A stretch of 64,000 nucleotides of DNA from Arthrobacter sp. DWC3 (lineage in GTDB: Bacteria > Actinomycetota > Actinomycetes > Actinomycetales > Micrococcaceae). The notes under the pieces are model-generated. The model was not told the DNA's origin. It worked only from the letters and a program-made list of their open reading frames with translations, and ran no database searches. The stretch lies in the NCBI RefSeq assembly GCF_002929375.1, contig NZ_PJIP01000014.1, positions 35,682-99,681 on the forward strand. The letters run 5' to 3'. Positions 52,089-61,240 of this stretch are shown piece by piece; position 1 is the first letter of the stretch, and every line of letters begins with the position of its first letter. Both the position numbers and the translations under genes were made by a program.

Positions 52089-53045
52089 TTAGAAGGGCTG
52101 GGTTTCGCCGTCCTGGTGGATGTGGAACGTAGTTGTTTCTCCTGCGCGCCAGACTGCAGCGATGTTGTGTTCTGTGAGGAGGTCCAGCAGGTCTGCGTTG
52201 GGTGCTGCGGGGAGCAGTAACCGGCAGGGGCGTCCTTCGACGTAGCGCCGGTAGTCGAGCAGTTGTCCGAGTCCTGCGCGGATGCTGTTGCGGGTCGCGT
52301 CGGCCTTCGCTTCGTAAAGGACACCTTCAGTTTTGTCGTGAATGTCGGTGAAGAGCGGCATGGTGCTGCCTTTCGGGTACACCTTGAACCGGTTGAGTTC
52401 GCGGCCCCTGCTCACGAGAACAGACTGAAACGCGTTGACGAGGTCTTGTTCTCGTTTGATGCCGGTGCCCGCGTCGACGGCGGACCGTGTGAAGTCTCCG
52501 ACAGTATGGTTCTCGAGTGGTACTTCGGTCGCTGATCCGGTGTCGGTGGGAGCGGCTGCTTTGGAGCTGAGGTCCTCGTCGCGGCGAAGGACGTCGCCGA
52601 CGGGGCGCAGGTGAAACACGAACACTGTGCGCATGACGCCGTCGGCACCTGGTGCGTCCTCAATGGAGTACGGGTGCTCATCGTCGATGGCAAACTCGCC
52701 CAGGTAAATGCGAATGAGCCCGTTACCGGTGGTGGCCTTGCCGCTGACTCCGAAGAGGCGGACAGCTCGACCGTTCGGCCTGTGGTCGCGTAGTGCCAGG
52801 TTGCCTTTGTGCATTTTCTGCGGACCGATCCGGTCCATCCCTGTGTAGGAAAACACTTCGCCGTCGGTGGACCAGCCGTCGAACTCGTAGCCGTTCTCCC
52901 GGCCCACCTTCGGATCGGTGAACAGCAACACATTAGGCGATGAGCTCGGTGTTTCCATGCCCTGATATTTCGTGCCGCCGTACATCGCGGCGATCTCTTC
53001 ACGCGTGCCCGTCCAACCGATCGGTGTCCCCCACTGAATACTCAT
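52089..53045 (-). CDS. SRA-like/PD-(D/E)XK endonuclease (modification-dependent restriction candidate)
   Basis: This 318-residue protein has an N-terminal domain (about 1-150) with NGYEFDGWSTDGEVFSYTGM, then RIGPQKMHKGNLALRDHRPN and VRLFGVSG, close to the ScoMcrA-type SRA-like pattern 'G…YTGEGQ.GDM.F..GN.AL.DH…LF' that reads modified bases. The C-terminal domain (about 190-318) has E199, D234 (MPLFTDIHD) and YEAK (E245, K247), the PD-(D/E)XK catalytic set. Together they predict cleavage of DNA carrying a modified base. Two glycosylase-like genes follow on the same strand. Confidence 0.72.
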   Translation of the reverse strand: MSIQWGTPIGWTGTREEIAAMYGGTKYQGMETPSSSPNVLLFTDPKVGRENGYEFDGWSTDGEVFSYTGMDRIGPQKMHKGNLALRDHRPNGRAVRLFGVSGKATTGNGLIRIYLGEFAIDDEHPYSIEDAPGADGVMRTVFVFHLRPVGDVLRRDEDLSSKAAAPTDTGSATEVPLENHTVGDFTRSAVDAGTGIKREQDLVNAFQSVLVSRGRELNRFKVYPKGSTMPLFTDIHDKTEGVLYEAKADATRNSIRAGLGQLLDYRRYVEGRPCRLLLPAAPNADLLDLLTEHNIAAVWRAGETTTFHIHQDGETQPF

Positions 53046-53137
53046 AGTCGGAAGCCTATCCAGAGAACGTCATGCACCCACCGTAGGGTGGCGAGCCGTT
53101 CCTCGGGGACTGACAGTTCCTAGTTCAGACTGGATGA

Positions 53138-53578
53138 GTGATCGAACAGGCGTGGAACCAAGTGCGCGACGGTGCGCAGTTCGAGGGGTGGACTGAGGCA
53201 ACCGCCAACGGGTGGGGAGCGCTCATCGCCTGGGTAGCAGGACCAGCCAACACCCGTCGTGCGCCGGCGGCCGTGCGTGACCGGCACACCGAGGTGATCG
53301 TCATGACCGACGGCACTGTAGTGCGGCAGCCCAGCATGCTCAGCGATGAGGACCTGGCATCCATCGACGACGACATTGACATGTACCTGGCCGCCGCCGG
53401 TATCCCGCCGCTGCCGCGCGGCTACGCCTGGTTTATCCGTCGGCCGGCCCAGTGTCACACGGACGCGGTATTCTGGTCAGCCATCAACCAAGGCGTACAG
53501 GAGGCTGCACCGGATGCCGTCGAGCCGCTGGAGCTTCGACTGGTCGTCGACAGCGTGCTCCGGGCCCTCTGTGCCTGA
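53138..53578 (+). CDS. Hypothetical protein, 146 residues
   Basis: This soluble protein starts at GTG 53138 with no clear ribosome-binding site. It has WNQVRDGAQFEGWTEATANGWGALIAWVAGP, then TEVIVMTDGTVVRQPSMLSDEDL and a helical C-terminus ending VEPLELRLVVDSVLRALCA. No family is recognised. It is divergent from the SRA-nuclease gene with 92 bases between starts, so the two may share a control region. Confidence 0.55.
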   Translation: MIEQAWNQVRDGAQFEGWTEATANGWGALIAWVAGPANTRRAPAAVRDRHTEVIVMTDGTVVRQPSMLSDEDLASIDDDIDMYLAAAGIPPLPRGYAWFIRRPAQCHTDAVFWSAINQGVQEAAPDAVEPLELRLVVDSVLRALCA

Positions 53579-54065
53579 GTTAGCCGGCCGCTCGATGCTT
53601 CGCTCCGGCTTGGAAAGTTCCTCCCTTCCCGAGCCGGAACCTGCCTTTGCTTTGGCCGGTGTTCTTTTGATTATGGGAGCTTGAGTGGAGACCACTTTCA
53701 CAGCCTTATTTGAGCCCACCTCATCGCGGCCGCGAAGGCGGAGCAGGAAGCCCTCGGCAACACCGTCGTCGACGGGTACGGGTACGGAACGCCTGAGCAC
53801 CAGCACTCAAACCTGTCACAGTCAGCCAAGTACCAGCTGGCTCACCATAGGCTCTTTCCTAACCTCGTGACACTAAGGAGCACGCCCTATGGGCAGACAA
53901 AGACTGTTTTGAAACACCTGAACTCGACCCAGCTCACCACTGATGCCAAGACGGAGGTGCTGAAGCTGAGTGTCGACCTGCGGGACAGTCTGACAGCGAG
54001 TTTGTTCGGCGACCTGAAGGTCCTGCTCAGGTCTGCTTGCCTCGACGCCTAAGGGCGACGCGGGG
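53579..54065. other. Intergenic region, no confident gene
   Basis: An ORF at 53867-54052 (61 residues, LSVDLRDSLTASLFGDLKVLL) could be a small remnant but lacks a family or clear ribosome-binding site. Nothing else is recognised. Confidence 0.4.
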
Positions 54066-54593
54066 TCAGATGACGTAGTCCGTGGCGGTCGGGGTGCCGT
54101 AGCCCCCGCCGTGGTACAGCAGGGGGGCGCCGTCGGGTCCGATGCTCGCGGCTACCACTTCGGCGACCACCACGGCGTTGTTCTCGAAGGACAGGCGCAT
54201 GCTGATCCGGCCCACGAGCCAGCCGGCGACGTCCCTGATGATGGGCACGCCCTCCGGACCCGGCTCCCAGTGGTCTCCGGTGAAGCGGTCCCTGGTGCGC
54301 GCGAAGCGGTTCGCCAGCCCCTCGTTCTCCGTGCTGAGCATGTGGACGCCCACGAAGTTCGTGTTCGCGACCGCCGGCCACGAGGAGGACGTCCGCGCCA
54401 TGTTGAAGGAGAAGCGCGGGGGTTCCGCGGACAGCGACGCCACGGAGGTGGCCGTGAAGCCGTAGGGGACGCCGTCGTACGTGGCGGTGATGATCGCGAC
54501 GCCGGCGGCGTGGCGTCGGAACACCTCGCGGAAGGACTCGTCGTGCGACTCGGAAAGGGACTGCAGTTCCGGCGCGGTGCTCGGGTTGTTCAC
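54066..54593 (-). CDS. Flavin reductase-like protein
   Basis: I start it at GTG 54593 (VNNPSTAPELQSLSESHDES), because GGAGG lies six bases upstream; the longer frame is not protein-like. This gives 175 residues. FREVFRRHAAGVAIITATYDGVPYGFTATSVASLSAEPPRFSFNMAR is the FMN-binding split-barrel signature of DIM6/HpaC-type flavin reductases, which supply reduced flavin to monooxygenases. HGGGYG at the C-terminus is also usual. No monooxygenase is adjacent. It is isolated between defence clusters and may be a leftover of older cargo. Confidence 0.86.
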   Translation of the reverse strand: MNNPSTAPELQSLSESHDESFREVFRRHAAGVAIITATYDGVPYGFTATSVASLSAEPPRFSFNMARTSSSWPAVANTNFVGVHMLSTENEGLANRFARTRDRFTGDHWEPGPEGVPIIRDVAGWLVGRISMRLSFENNAVVVAEVVAASIGPDGAPLLYHGGGYGTPTATDYVI

Positions 54594-55228
54594 GTGGCTC
54601 CTCCAGGGGATCGACGGCGGTGGACAACGCTGTGCGGGTGGCCCGCGCTGTGAGGAGAACCCTTCGGCCTGCCACCACCACACTAGGCGTGCTCCCCGGA
54701 CACGGGGTGGTTTGTTAATGTAAAAGTCATGCGCGCCAGCAACGTCGAAAGGGCAATCATTGACCCGCGACGTACGAGAACGAAGGGCAGCACCTACAGC
54801 GCCTTCGTATACCCGACATGTGAGTCCGTCTGCGGCCAAGCCTTCATCTCGCATCTTGGGGAAGGAAAATGGTCCCTTATCGGATCACCTAAGGCTGGCT
54901 GAGCGAACGTGAAGGGTTGGGATGTTCGCGCGATGAGTAGAGGGGCGTTTGGGATTCAGGACGCCGAGATCCTCCTCGACGGAAATCGACTGCCGCCGCG
55001 TTTGGCCATCTAAACCGGGTCTACTGAGTCGGACCGTTACGATCGAGGGGGTGCGTTGAGTTCCAGATGCGGAAGCAGAACGGTCAGCTGACGACGTCGC
55101 GACTCCTCGGGGTTACGAAGCCCACGGGTGTAGCAGCCGTACGGCAAGGTCCCATGACAATCCATTGCCAGCAGCCGGACGTTGGCAGTAGCCACTGATG
55201 TGACGGATGAAAGAGTAGAAGGAACGGC
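54594..55228. other. Intergenic region upstream of the methyltransferase operon
   Basis: About 635 bases contain no credible gene; short ORFs on both strands are composition-biased. AAGGAAC at 55219-55225 serves the methyltransferase ATG. The promoter for the three-gene operon should lie here. Confidence 0.45.
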
Positions 55229-57922
55229 ATGGTGAAGCTCAACCTCAAGACAATTCAGGAGCGCGTTGCGCCTTTGGGTGGGCGCGAGTCATACGATCGT
55301 GAAATTATCTTCGAGCTGCTGCTTGCATACGGCCGCTCTCAAGCAAACATCACTCGCCTTCGTAATGGTTTTCTGAACATTGCCGATGACAAGACGTGCG
55401 AGGTCGCTCAAAAAAACGTCGTCTACTTCCACGAGACGACTGGCGATCCTCTCGCGGTAATTGAGGCGTTGCGGACTGCGCCGGCGGTGGTGCGTTATAA
55501 CACTCGCTTCGTCATCGTCACCGACTACACCGAACTAATTGCTGTCGATACGAAAACCGGTGAGAACCTTATCATCCCGATCCGGGACATTGACAAGCAT
55601 TTCACGTTCTTCCTGCCCTGGGCGAACATGGAGAAGGCGCAGTACGTCGCCGAGGCCCACGCTGACGTTAAGGCCGCCGAACGCATGGGAAAGCTTTTCG
55701 ACGAGCTGCTGGCCGCGAACCCACATCTACTTACGGCGCCGACTGGGCGCCACTCACTTCACGTCTTCTTCACCCGGCTGTTATTCTGCTTCTTCGCTGA
55801 GGACACCGGCATTTTCGCCGAAGGCCACTTCACCAACGCCGTCGGCTCTCACACCCAGCCCGATGGTTCCGACGTCGCAGAGTTCCTAACGACAGTTTTC
55901 GATGCCCTCGATACCGAGCATGCGAGCGACAAACCTGTTCACCTGTCAGCGTTCCCATACGTCAACGGCCGCCTGTTTACTGTGGCACCAGACCAGGTGG
56001 TCCCGACGTTCACCAAAAAGGCTCGAGATCTACTCATCGAGTCCGGCACGTTAATCTGGCGAGAAATCAACCCCGACATCTTTGGGTCGATGTTCCAGGC
56101 GATAGTCACTCCGGGAAAGCGCTCCGACTTGGGGCAGCACTATACATCGGTACCGAACATCCTCAAAACGATCGAGCCGTTGTTCCTCGACGCGCTGAAG
56201 GGGGAGTTTGATGCCGCCTACGACTCGCCGAAAAAGCTCGTAGCGTTGCTAGAGCGCATCAGCGCAATCAAAGTTTTCGACCCTGCCTGCGGGTCCGGCA
56301 ACTTCCTCGTCATCGCGTACAAGGAGTTGCGCCGTCTGGAGCACGCAATCTTAGATCGTCTATTCGAGACTGATCCAAAGCATCAGACTCTATATGTCGA
56401 GTCCAAAATTCACGTCGAGAACTTTTACGGTATTGAAATTGACGACTTTGCGGTCGAAGTGGCAATCCTTTCGCTCTGGATTGCAAAGCATCAGATGAAT
56501 ACGGAGTTCAAAGAGAAGTTTAAAGTTTCCATTCCGCTGATTCCGCTAAAGGAAACGGGCCAAATTCAGCAAGGCAATGCAATTACAACTGATTGGGTTG
56601 CTGTCTGTCCAAACGATGGTTTGGAGGAGATTTATCTGCTCGGAAACCCGCCGTATCTAGGCAGCCGAAATCAATCTGCCGAGCACAAAAAGGACCTGTC
56701 GACGTTAAGCCCTAAATACAAGAGCCTCGACTACGTCTCAGCTTGGGTGATCAAGGGCTCAGACTACATTCGTGGAACCTCAGCCGCGATGGCTTTGGTC
56801 ACTACAAATTCAATAACCCAAGGCGAACAAGTGGGATTGCTCTGGCCGGGCGTTCTGCGTGATGATCTAGAGATTGGTTACGCATACACCTCTTTTAAAT
56901 GGTCCAATCATGCAAAAAATTCTGCTGGTGTGACTTGTGTTGTTGTCTGTCTACGCAACAGGAGCGGAAAACCGAAGTTTATCTTCTCTAATGAGCTCAG
57001 CCTTAAGGCTCAGCGTATCAACCCGTATCTTGCTGATGGACCTGATATCTGGATTGGGCGCAGAAGTTCACCGCTCAGTCAAATTCTACCGAAGCTTGGA
57101 TTCGGGTCAATGCCAAATGATGGCGGCAATCTAATTCTTTCTGATATGCAGAAGAATGAATTGCTGACCCTGCATCCTCAAGCTGAGAAGTATGTACGAG
57201 GTCTTAGTGGATCTGAAGAGTTTATTAACGGAAAGACGCGTTGGTGCCTAGTTATTCCGGACTCTCAGGTAGATGATGCAACTAGGATTGACATAATTTC
57301 TAAGCGGCTTGATAGTGTGAGCGCTCACCGAGCGAAAAGCACAGAGAAGTCGACGCGGGCAATGGCGGACACACCGAATCGATTCTACTACTTTGCTCAT
57401 CAAGAAACAGACTCCGTCATCATTCCTCGAGTATCTTCCGAGCGCCGTGAGTATATTCCAGCTGGCTACCTAGACAGGCTCACCGTCATCTCCGATTCAG
57501 CGAATGCTGCCTACGAGGTTCAGCCGTGGGTGTTCGCTCTCTTGACGTCGAAAACTCACATGGTCTGGTTACGTGCTGTTGGTGGCAAAATGAAAACCGA
57601 CTACCGCTATTCAAGTACGATTGTCTACAACAATTTTCCTGTACCGGAAATTTCCGATGCTATGAAGGAACGTTTAACGACCGCCGCCTTGCGTGTGTTA
57701 GATGTTCGCGAATACCACTGTGAGAAAACTCTCGCTGAGTTGTATGACCCTGTTCTCATGCCTGCGGACTTGCGTGCCGCTCACGCTGAGGTCGACGTAT
57801 TAGTTGATTCAGTTTACTCAAAGCGGAGCTATGTGTCAGATGAACAGAGATTGTCGGACCTCTTTGCGATGTATGAGGCGATGACGGGAGTAGAAGCCTC
57901 GAAGGGGAGCAAGAAGAAATGA
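55229..57922 (+). CDS. MmeI-like adenine-specific DNA methyltransferase
   Basis: This 897-residue protein follows the MmeI/type IIL order. It has an N-terminal segment ending RFVIVTDYTELIAVD (about 90-105), a helical spacer with LLFCFFAEDTGIF (about 190), INPDIFGSMFQAIV…GQHYTS, SAM motif FDPACGSGNFL (about 350-360), motif IV NPPYLG (about 472), and a C-terminal target-recognition region. NPPY predicts N6-adenine methylation. The N-terminus reads CEVAQKNVVYF where MmeI enzymes carry the E-x-K nuclease site, so the nuclease seems degenerate. Cleavage may come from the two downstream genes. The C-terminal half is visibly AT-richer than the flanks. Confidence 0.88.
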   Translation: MVKLNLKTIQERVAPLGGRESYDREIIFELLLAYGRSQANITRLRNGFLNIADDKTCEVAQKNVVYFHETTGDPLAVIEALRTAPAVVRYNTRFVIVTDYTELIAVDTKTGENLIIPIRDIDKHFTFFLPWANMEKAQYVAEAHADVKAAERMGKLFDELLAANPHLLTAPTGRHSLHVFFTRLLFCFFAEDTGIFAEGHFTNAVGSHTQPDGSDVAEFLTTVFDALDTEHASDKPVHLSAFPYVNGRLFTVAPDQVVPTFTKKARDLLIESGTLIWREINPDIFGSMFQAIVTPGKRSDLGQHYTSVPNILKTIEPLFLDALKGEFDAAYDSPKKLVALLERISAIKVFDPACGSGNFLVIAYKELRRLEHAILDRLFETDPKHQTLYVESKIHVENFYGIEIDDFAVEVAILSLWIAKHQMNTEFKEKFKVSIPLIPLKETGQIQQGNAITTDWVAVCPNDGLEEIYLLGNPPYLGSRNQSAEHKKDLSTLSPKYKSLDYVSAWVIKGSDYIRGTSAAMALVTTNSITQGEQVGLLWPGVLRDDLEIGYAYTSFKWSNHAKNSAGVTCVVVCLRNRSGKPKFIFSNELSLKAQRINPYLADGPDIWIGRRSSPLSQILPKLGFGSMPNDGGNLILSDMQKNELLTLHPQAEKYVRGLSGSEEFINGKTRWCLVIPDSQVDDATRIDIISKRLDSVSAHRAKSTEKSTRAMADTPNRFYYFAHQETDSVIIPRVSSERREYIPAGYLDRLTVISDSANAAYEVQPWVFALLTSKTHMVWLRAVGGKMKTDYRYSSTIVYNNFPVPEISDAMKERLTTAALRVLDVREYHCEKTLAELYDPVLMPADLRAAHAEVDVLVDSVYSKRSYVSDEQRLSDLFAMYEAMTGVEASKGSKKK

Positions 57923-59889
57923 ACAAGCCGCTTAATGTCGTTGACGTTACCTATGCCCGGACAGGCGCGTCGGTCAACACCGATGCGATGGGGATGCGGG
58001 AGATGCAGCAGCGCGTTTTTGCCAAGCGGGACGCGCAGCACCTGCTGGTGAAGGCGCCGCCCGCTTCCGGTAAGTCGCGTGCGCTGATGTTCGTGGCGCT
58101 GGACAAGCTGTACAACCAGGGCCGCAAGAAGGTCATCGTAGCGGTGCCGGAACGATCGATTGGTGCGTCGTTCTCTTCGACGAAACTCACTTCCAACGGG
58201 TTCTTCGCCGACTGGGAGGTTAGAGACAAAGACAACCTCTGTAGCCCTGGTTCTTCGCAGGGCAAGGTTGAAGCGTTCGTCAATTTCCTTGAGGGCCCAG
58301 ACTCGACGCTGGTCTGCACGCACGCTACGTTGCGCTTCGCCTTCGAGAAAGTTCCACCCGAGTCGTTCAATGGCGCCGTGCTGGCGATCGACGAGTTTCA
58401 CCATGTCTCAGCGGATACGGAAGCTAATCGGCTCGGCGCGCTCCTGCGTGACGTAATGAACGGCTCTGATGTGCACATCGTCGCGATGACCGGCTCCTAT
58501 TTCCGCGGTGATTCCGTTCCTGTGCTCTCCACCGAGGATGAGGCGAAGTTCACTCCGGTCACGTTCAACTACTATGACCAGCTCAACGGATACGAATACC
58601 TTAAGTCTCTCGGTATCGGCCACCACTTTTATCAGGGGCGTTACACTGACGCGATCGGTGAGGTCCTGGATCTCGACAAAAAGACCATCGTCCACATCCC
58701 TAACGTGAATTCGGGAGAGTCAACGAAGGACAAAATTGAAGAGGTCGGCTTCATCATCGACTCGATCGGCGAAGTCATCGGAACCGAAGACACCGGCATC
58801 ATCCGGATCCGCCGTAAGGACACCGACGAGATCCTGCGGGTCGCTGACCTAGTCGACGATACGGACCAGGTAAAGAGAGCCCAGACCCTCCACTACCTTT
58901 CGACGGTCGCCTCGAAGGACCCCGACGGGGTCGACATCATCGTCGCACTGGGAATGGCGAAGGAGGGGTTCGACTGGCCCTTTGCTGAACACGCCCTCAC
59001 GGTGGGCTATCGGGCGTCGCTGACCGAGGTGATCCAGATCATTGGCCGAGTCACCCGTGACAGTCCGGGCAAGGAGCACGCCCAGTTTACGAATCTTATC
59101 GCCGAACCTGATGCATCCCAGGGTGAGGTGAAGGTTTCGGTCAACAACATGTTGAAGGCGATCACTGCATCACTGCTGATGGAGCAGGTGCTGGCTCAGA
59201 ACTTCACCTTCAAAACCAAACGGAACTATGATGATGCGCCGGAGCCTGGGGCGATCAAGGTCAGGGGCTTCAAGGAGCCGTCAACTGTTCGAGTGAAGCA
59301 GATCGTGGAGACCGACCTCAACGACTTGAAGGCGACCATCCTGCAGGACGATACGTTCGCTAGAGCTGCGGCGGGAAGCGTCGACCCCGAGGTTACGAAT
59401 AAGGTTCTGATACCCAAGATCATTCGCGAGCGGTATCCGGACCTCGACGACGCGCAGGTCGAGGAGGTGCGTCAGCAGGTCGTTGTGGATTCGGTAATCA
59501 AGAACGGCCAAGTGCGTGTCGTCGGCGACAAGCGCTTCATCAGGATGGCGGAAAAGTTCGTGAACATCGATGACATCAGCATCAACTTGATCGATTCCGT
59601 GAATCCGTTCCAACGAGCGTTCGAAGTCATGTCCAAGTCGGTAACCCCAACTGTTCTCAGGATCATTTCTGATGCAATTACAGCGACGCGGGTCGAAATT
59701 TCGGAAGAGGAAGCATTCGCGCTGTTTCCGAAGATTCAAAACTGGGCGAAAGTGAACGGCCGCAAGCCAGACATCCGGTCGGACGATCCGATCGAAAAGC
59801 GTTACGCCGGTGCGCTGTTGTTCCTACAGAAGCGGAAGCAACAGCACCTTGCCCAACATCGAGCAACCCAGATGGATGAGGACTCATGA
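57919..59889 (+). CDS. SF2 (DEAD/DEAH-type) helicase or translocase of a restriction system
   Basis: This 656-residue protein has Walker A APPASGKS (residues 46-53), motif II IDEFHH (156-161), motif III MTGSYFRGD (about 193) and motif VI QIIGRVTRDSPG (373-384). Together these form a complete SF2 helicase core. The C-terminal 250 residues have no recognised domain and may contact partners. The start overlaps the methyltransferase stop (ATGA) and its stop overlaps the GIY-YIG gene start (ATGA), so the three are translationally coupled. I infer ATP-dependent scanning or translocation on unmethylated DNA. Confidence 0.9.
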   Translation: MNKPLNVVDVTYARTGASVNTDAMGMREMQQRVFAKRDAQHLLVKAPPASGKSRALMFVALDKLYNQGRKKVIVAVPERSIGASFSSTKLTSNGFFADWEVRDKDNLCSPGSSQGKVEAFVNFLEGPDSTLVCTHATLRFAFEKVPPESFNGAVLAIDEFHHVSADTEANRLGALLRDVMNGSDVHIVAMTGSYFRGDSVPVLSTEDEAKFTPVTFNYYDQLNGYEYLKSLGIGHHFYQGRYTDAIGEVLDLDKKTIVHIPNVNSGESTKDKIEEVGFIIDSIGEVIGTEDTGIIRIRRKDTDEILRVADLVDDTDQVKRAQTLHYLSTVASKDPDGVDIIVALGMAKEGFDWPFAEHALTVGYRASLTEVIQIIGRVTRDSPGKEHAQFTNLIAEPDASQGEVKVSVNNMLKAITASLLMEQVLAQNFTFKTKRNYDDAPEPGAIKVRGFKEPSTVRVKQIVETDLNDLKATILQDDTFARAAAGSVDPEVTNKVLIPKIIRERYPDLDDAQVEEVRQQVVVDSVIKNGQVRVVGDKRFIRMAEKFVNIDDISINLIDSVNPFQRAFEVMSKSVTPTVLRIISDAITATRVEISEEEAFALFPKIQNWAKVNGRKPDIRSDDPIEKRYAGALLFLQKRKQQHLAQHRATQMDEDS

Positions 59890-61088
59890 GTACGTTTGAG
59901 GACGAAGCGACCGTAGACGAATCCGCCAATCCGCAGGTCGATATGCAGTCGCTCATTGACTCTGATCTCGACGGGTTGCTGGACCTACCGGAGAAGGCGA
60001 AGAGGGTTACCGCTGCAGATCGGCTGGAGCGAGCTTTCGTCGAGATCATGGAGTTCCGTCGTACTCATGACAGGGTCCCCAGTTCGACGACGCGGAAAAT
60101 TGCCGAGCGTAAGCTCGGCGCTCGACTCGACGGAATCCTCGCCAGTGAGGAGAAAATCGCGGCGTTGAAACACCTAGATGATTTTGGACTACTTCGGACA
60201 GCTGAGCCGCCAGTAACGCTCGATGATCTACTCGCGGGCGATGAACTTGATCTGCTTGGGGATGAGTCAGGTCTCATGGATCTCTCAGCGTTACCTCAGC
60301 GGAAGACGCCCAATGCACCCGACTCGGTTGCGAAGCGAATGAAGGCGACCGGGTTTAAAGCGTTCGAGCCACTGTTCAAGGCCAAGCATGCTGAGCTCTC
60401 TGCTGGCCTTTTCCGACTGATCCCTTTCCCAGGCGTGCAGACGATCGAGGAAGGCAACTTCTTCGTGCTCAACGGGGTTATGTTGCTCGTGGCGGAGGTC
60501 GGCGACACGACCTATAAGTCGATCGGCGGAAAGCAGGAGCAGAAGCAGCGACTGCGGGTGATTTTTGAGAACGGCACGGAGTCATCCATGTATCGGCAGT
60601 CTCTTTCTATTCGTTTGCATGAGCACGAGGGGCAAGCTCTCGCACGCACAGGTCACGACGTGGGCGAAGTCGACGATGCAGACAAGGAAAGCGGACACAT
60701 TTACGTGCTCAGGTCCTTGAGTGATAACCCGCAGATTGCCGGGTTTCGGGACCTGCATAAAATTGGTTTCTCCACCACGAGAGTGGAACAGCGGATCGCG
60801 AATGCTGAGAAGTCACCAACCTACTTGATGGCTCCGGTGAAAATTGTTGAGGACTATCGCACCTACAATCTGAAGCCCTCCGCACTGGAACACCTTCTGC
60901 ACCGCGTCTTCGCGGAGGTACGCCTCGACATTACACAGATTGACACGAAGGGTCGCAAATATGATCCCTCGGAGTGGTTCGTTGTGCCGCTGAAAATCAT
61001 CAATCAAGCCATCAACATGATCATGTCTGGTGAGATTATTAATTACGTTTATGATCGACAGTCTCAGCGTCTGGTGGAACGGAGTTGA
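59886..61088 (+). CDS. GIY-YIG nuclease-domain protein (restriction subunit candidate)
   Basis: This 400-residue protein has an acidic helical N-terminal half (about 1-130) with a helicase-associated-like segment AADRLERAFVEIMEFRRTHDRVPSS. A middle domain follows (about 150-260). The C-terminus is a T5orf172/MUG113-type GIY-YIG domain: HIYVLRSLS (about 271), LHKIGFST, RVEQRI with the conserved Arg, and LEHLLHRVF with the catalytic Glu (about 335). It is the last gene of the coupled operon. I infer it cuts DNA when brought by the helicase. No terminator is obvious after the stop. Confidence 0.86.
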   Translation: MSTFEDEATVDESANPQVDMQSLIDSDLDGLLDLPEKAKRVTAADRLERAFVEIMEFRRTHDRVPSSTTRKIAERKLGARLDGILASEEKIAALKHLDDFGLLRTAEPPVTLDDLLAGDELDLLGDESGLMDLSALPQRKTPNAPDSVAKRMKATGFKAFEPLFKAKHAELSAGLFRLIPFPGVQTIEEGNFFVLNGVMLLVAEVGDTTYKSIGGKQEQKQRLRVIFENGTESSMYRQSLSIRLHEHEGQALARTGHDVGEVDDADKESGHIYVLRSLSDNPQIAGFRDLHKIGFSTTRVEQRIANAEKSPTYLMAPVKIVEDYRTYNLKPSALEHLLHRVFAEVRLDITQIDTKGRKYDPSEWFVVPLKIINQAINMIMSGEIINYVYDRQSQRLVERS

Positions 61089-61240
61089 AGGTATGGTGAC
61101 GTCTGATAACAAAGAGCATATTGTCGATGAAATGTGGTGAAATAGCTACTGAGTAGTTCGGGTTGTGGGATAGCGTGAGCAGCGAATGCATCGCTGCTCA
61201 CTCGTGATCGACTTCTCACTCATCTTCATGAAGATTGCTG

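Noticed and set aside
54594-54854. N-terminal extension of the flavin reductase ORF
   Set aside because: Arg/Gly-rich, not conserved-looking, and GTG 54593 has a strong ribosome-binding site.
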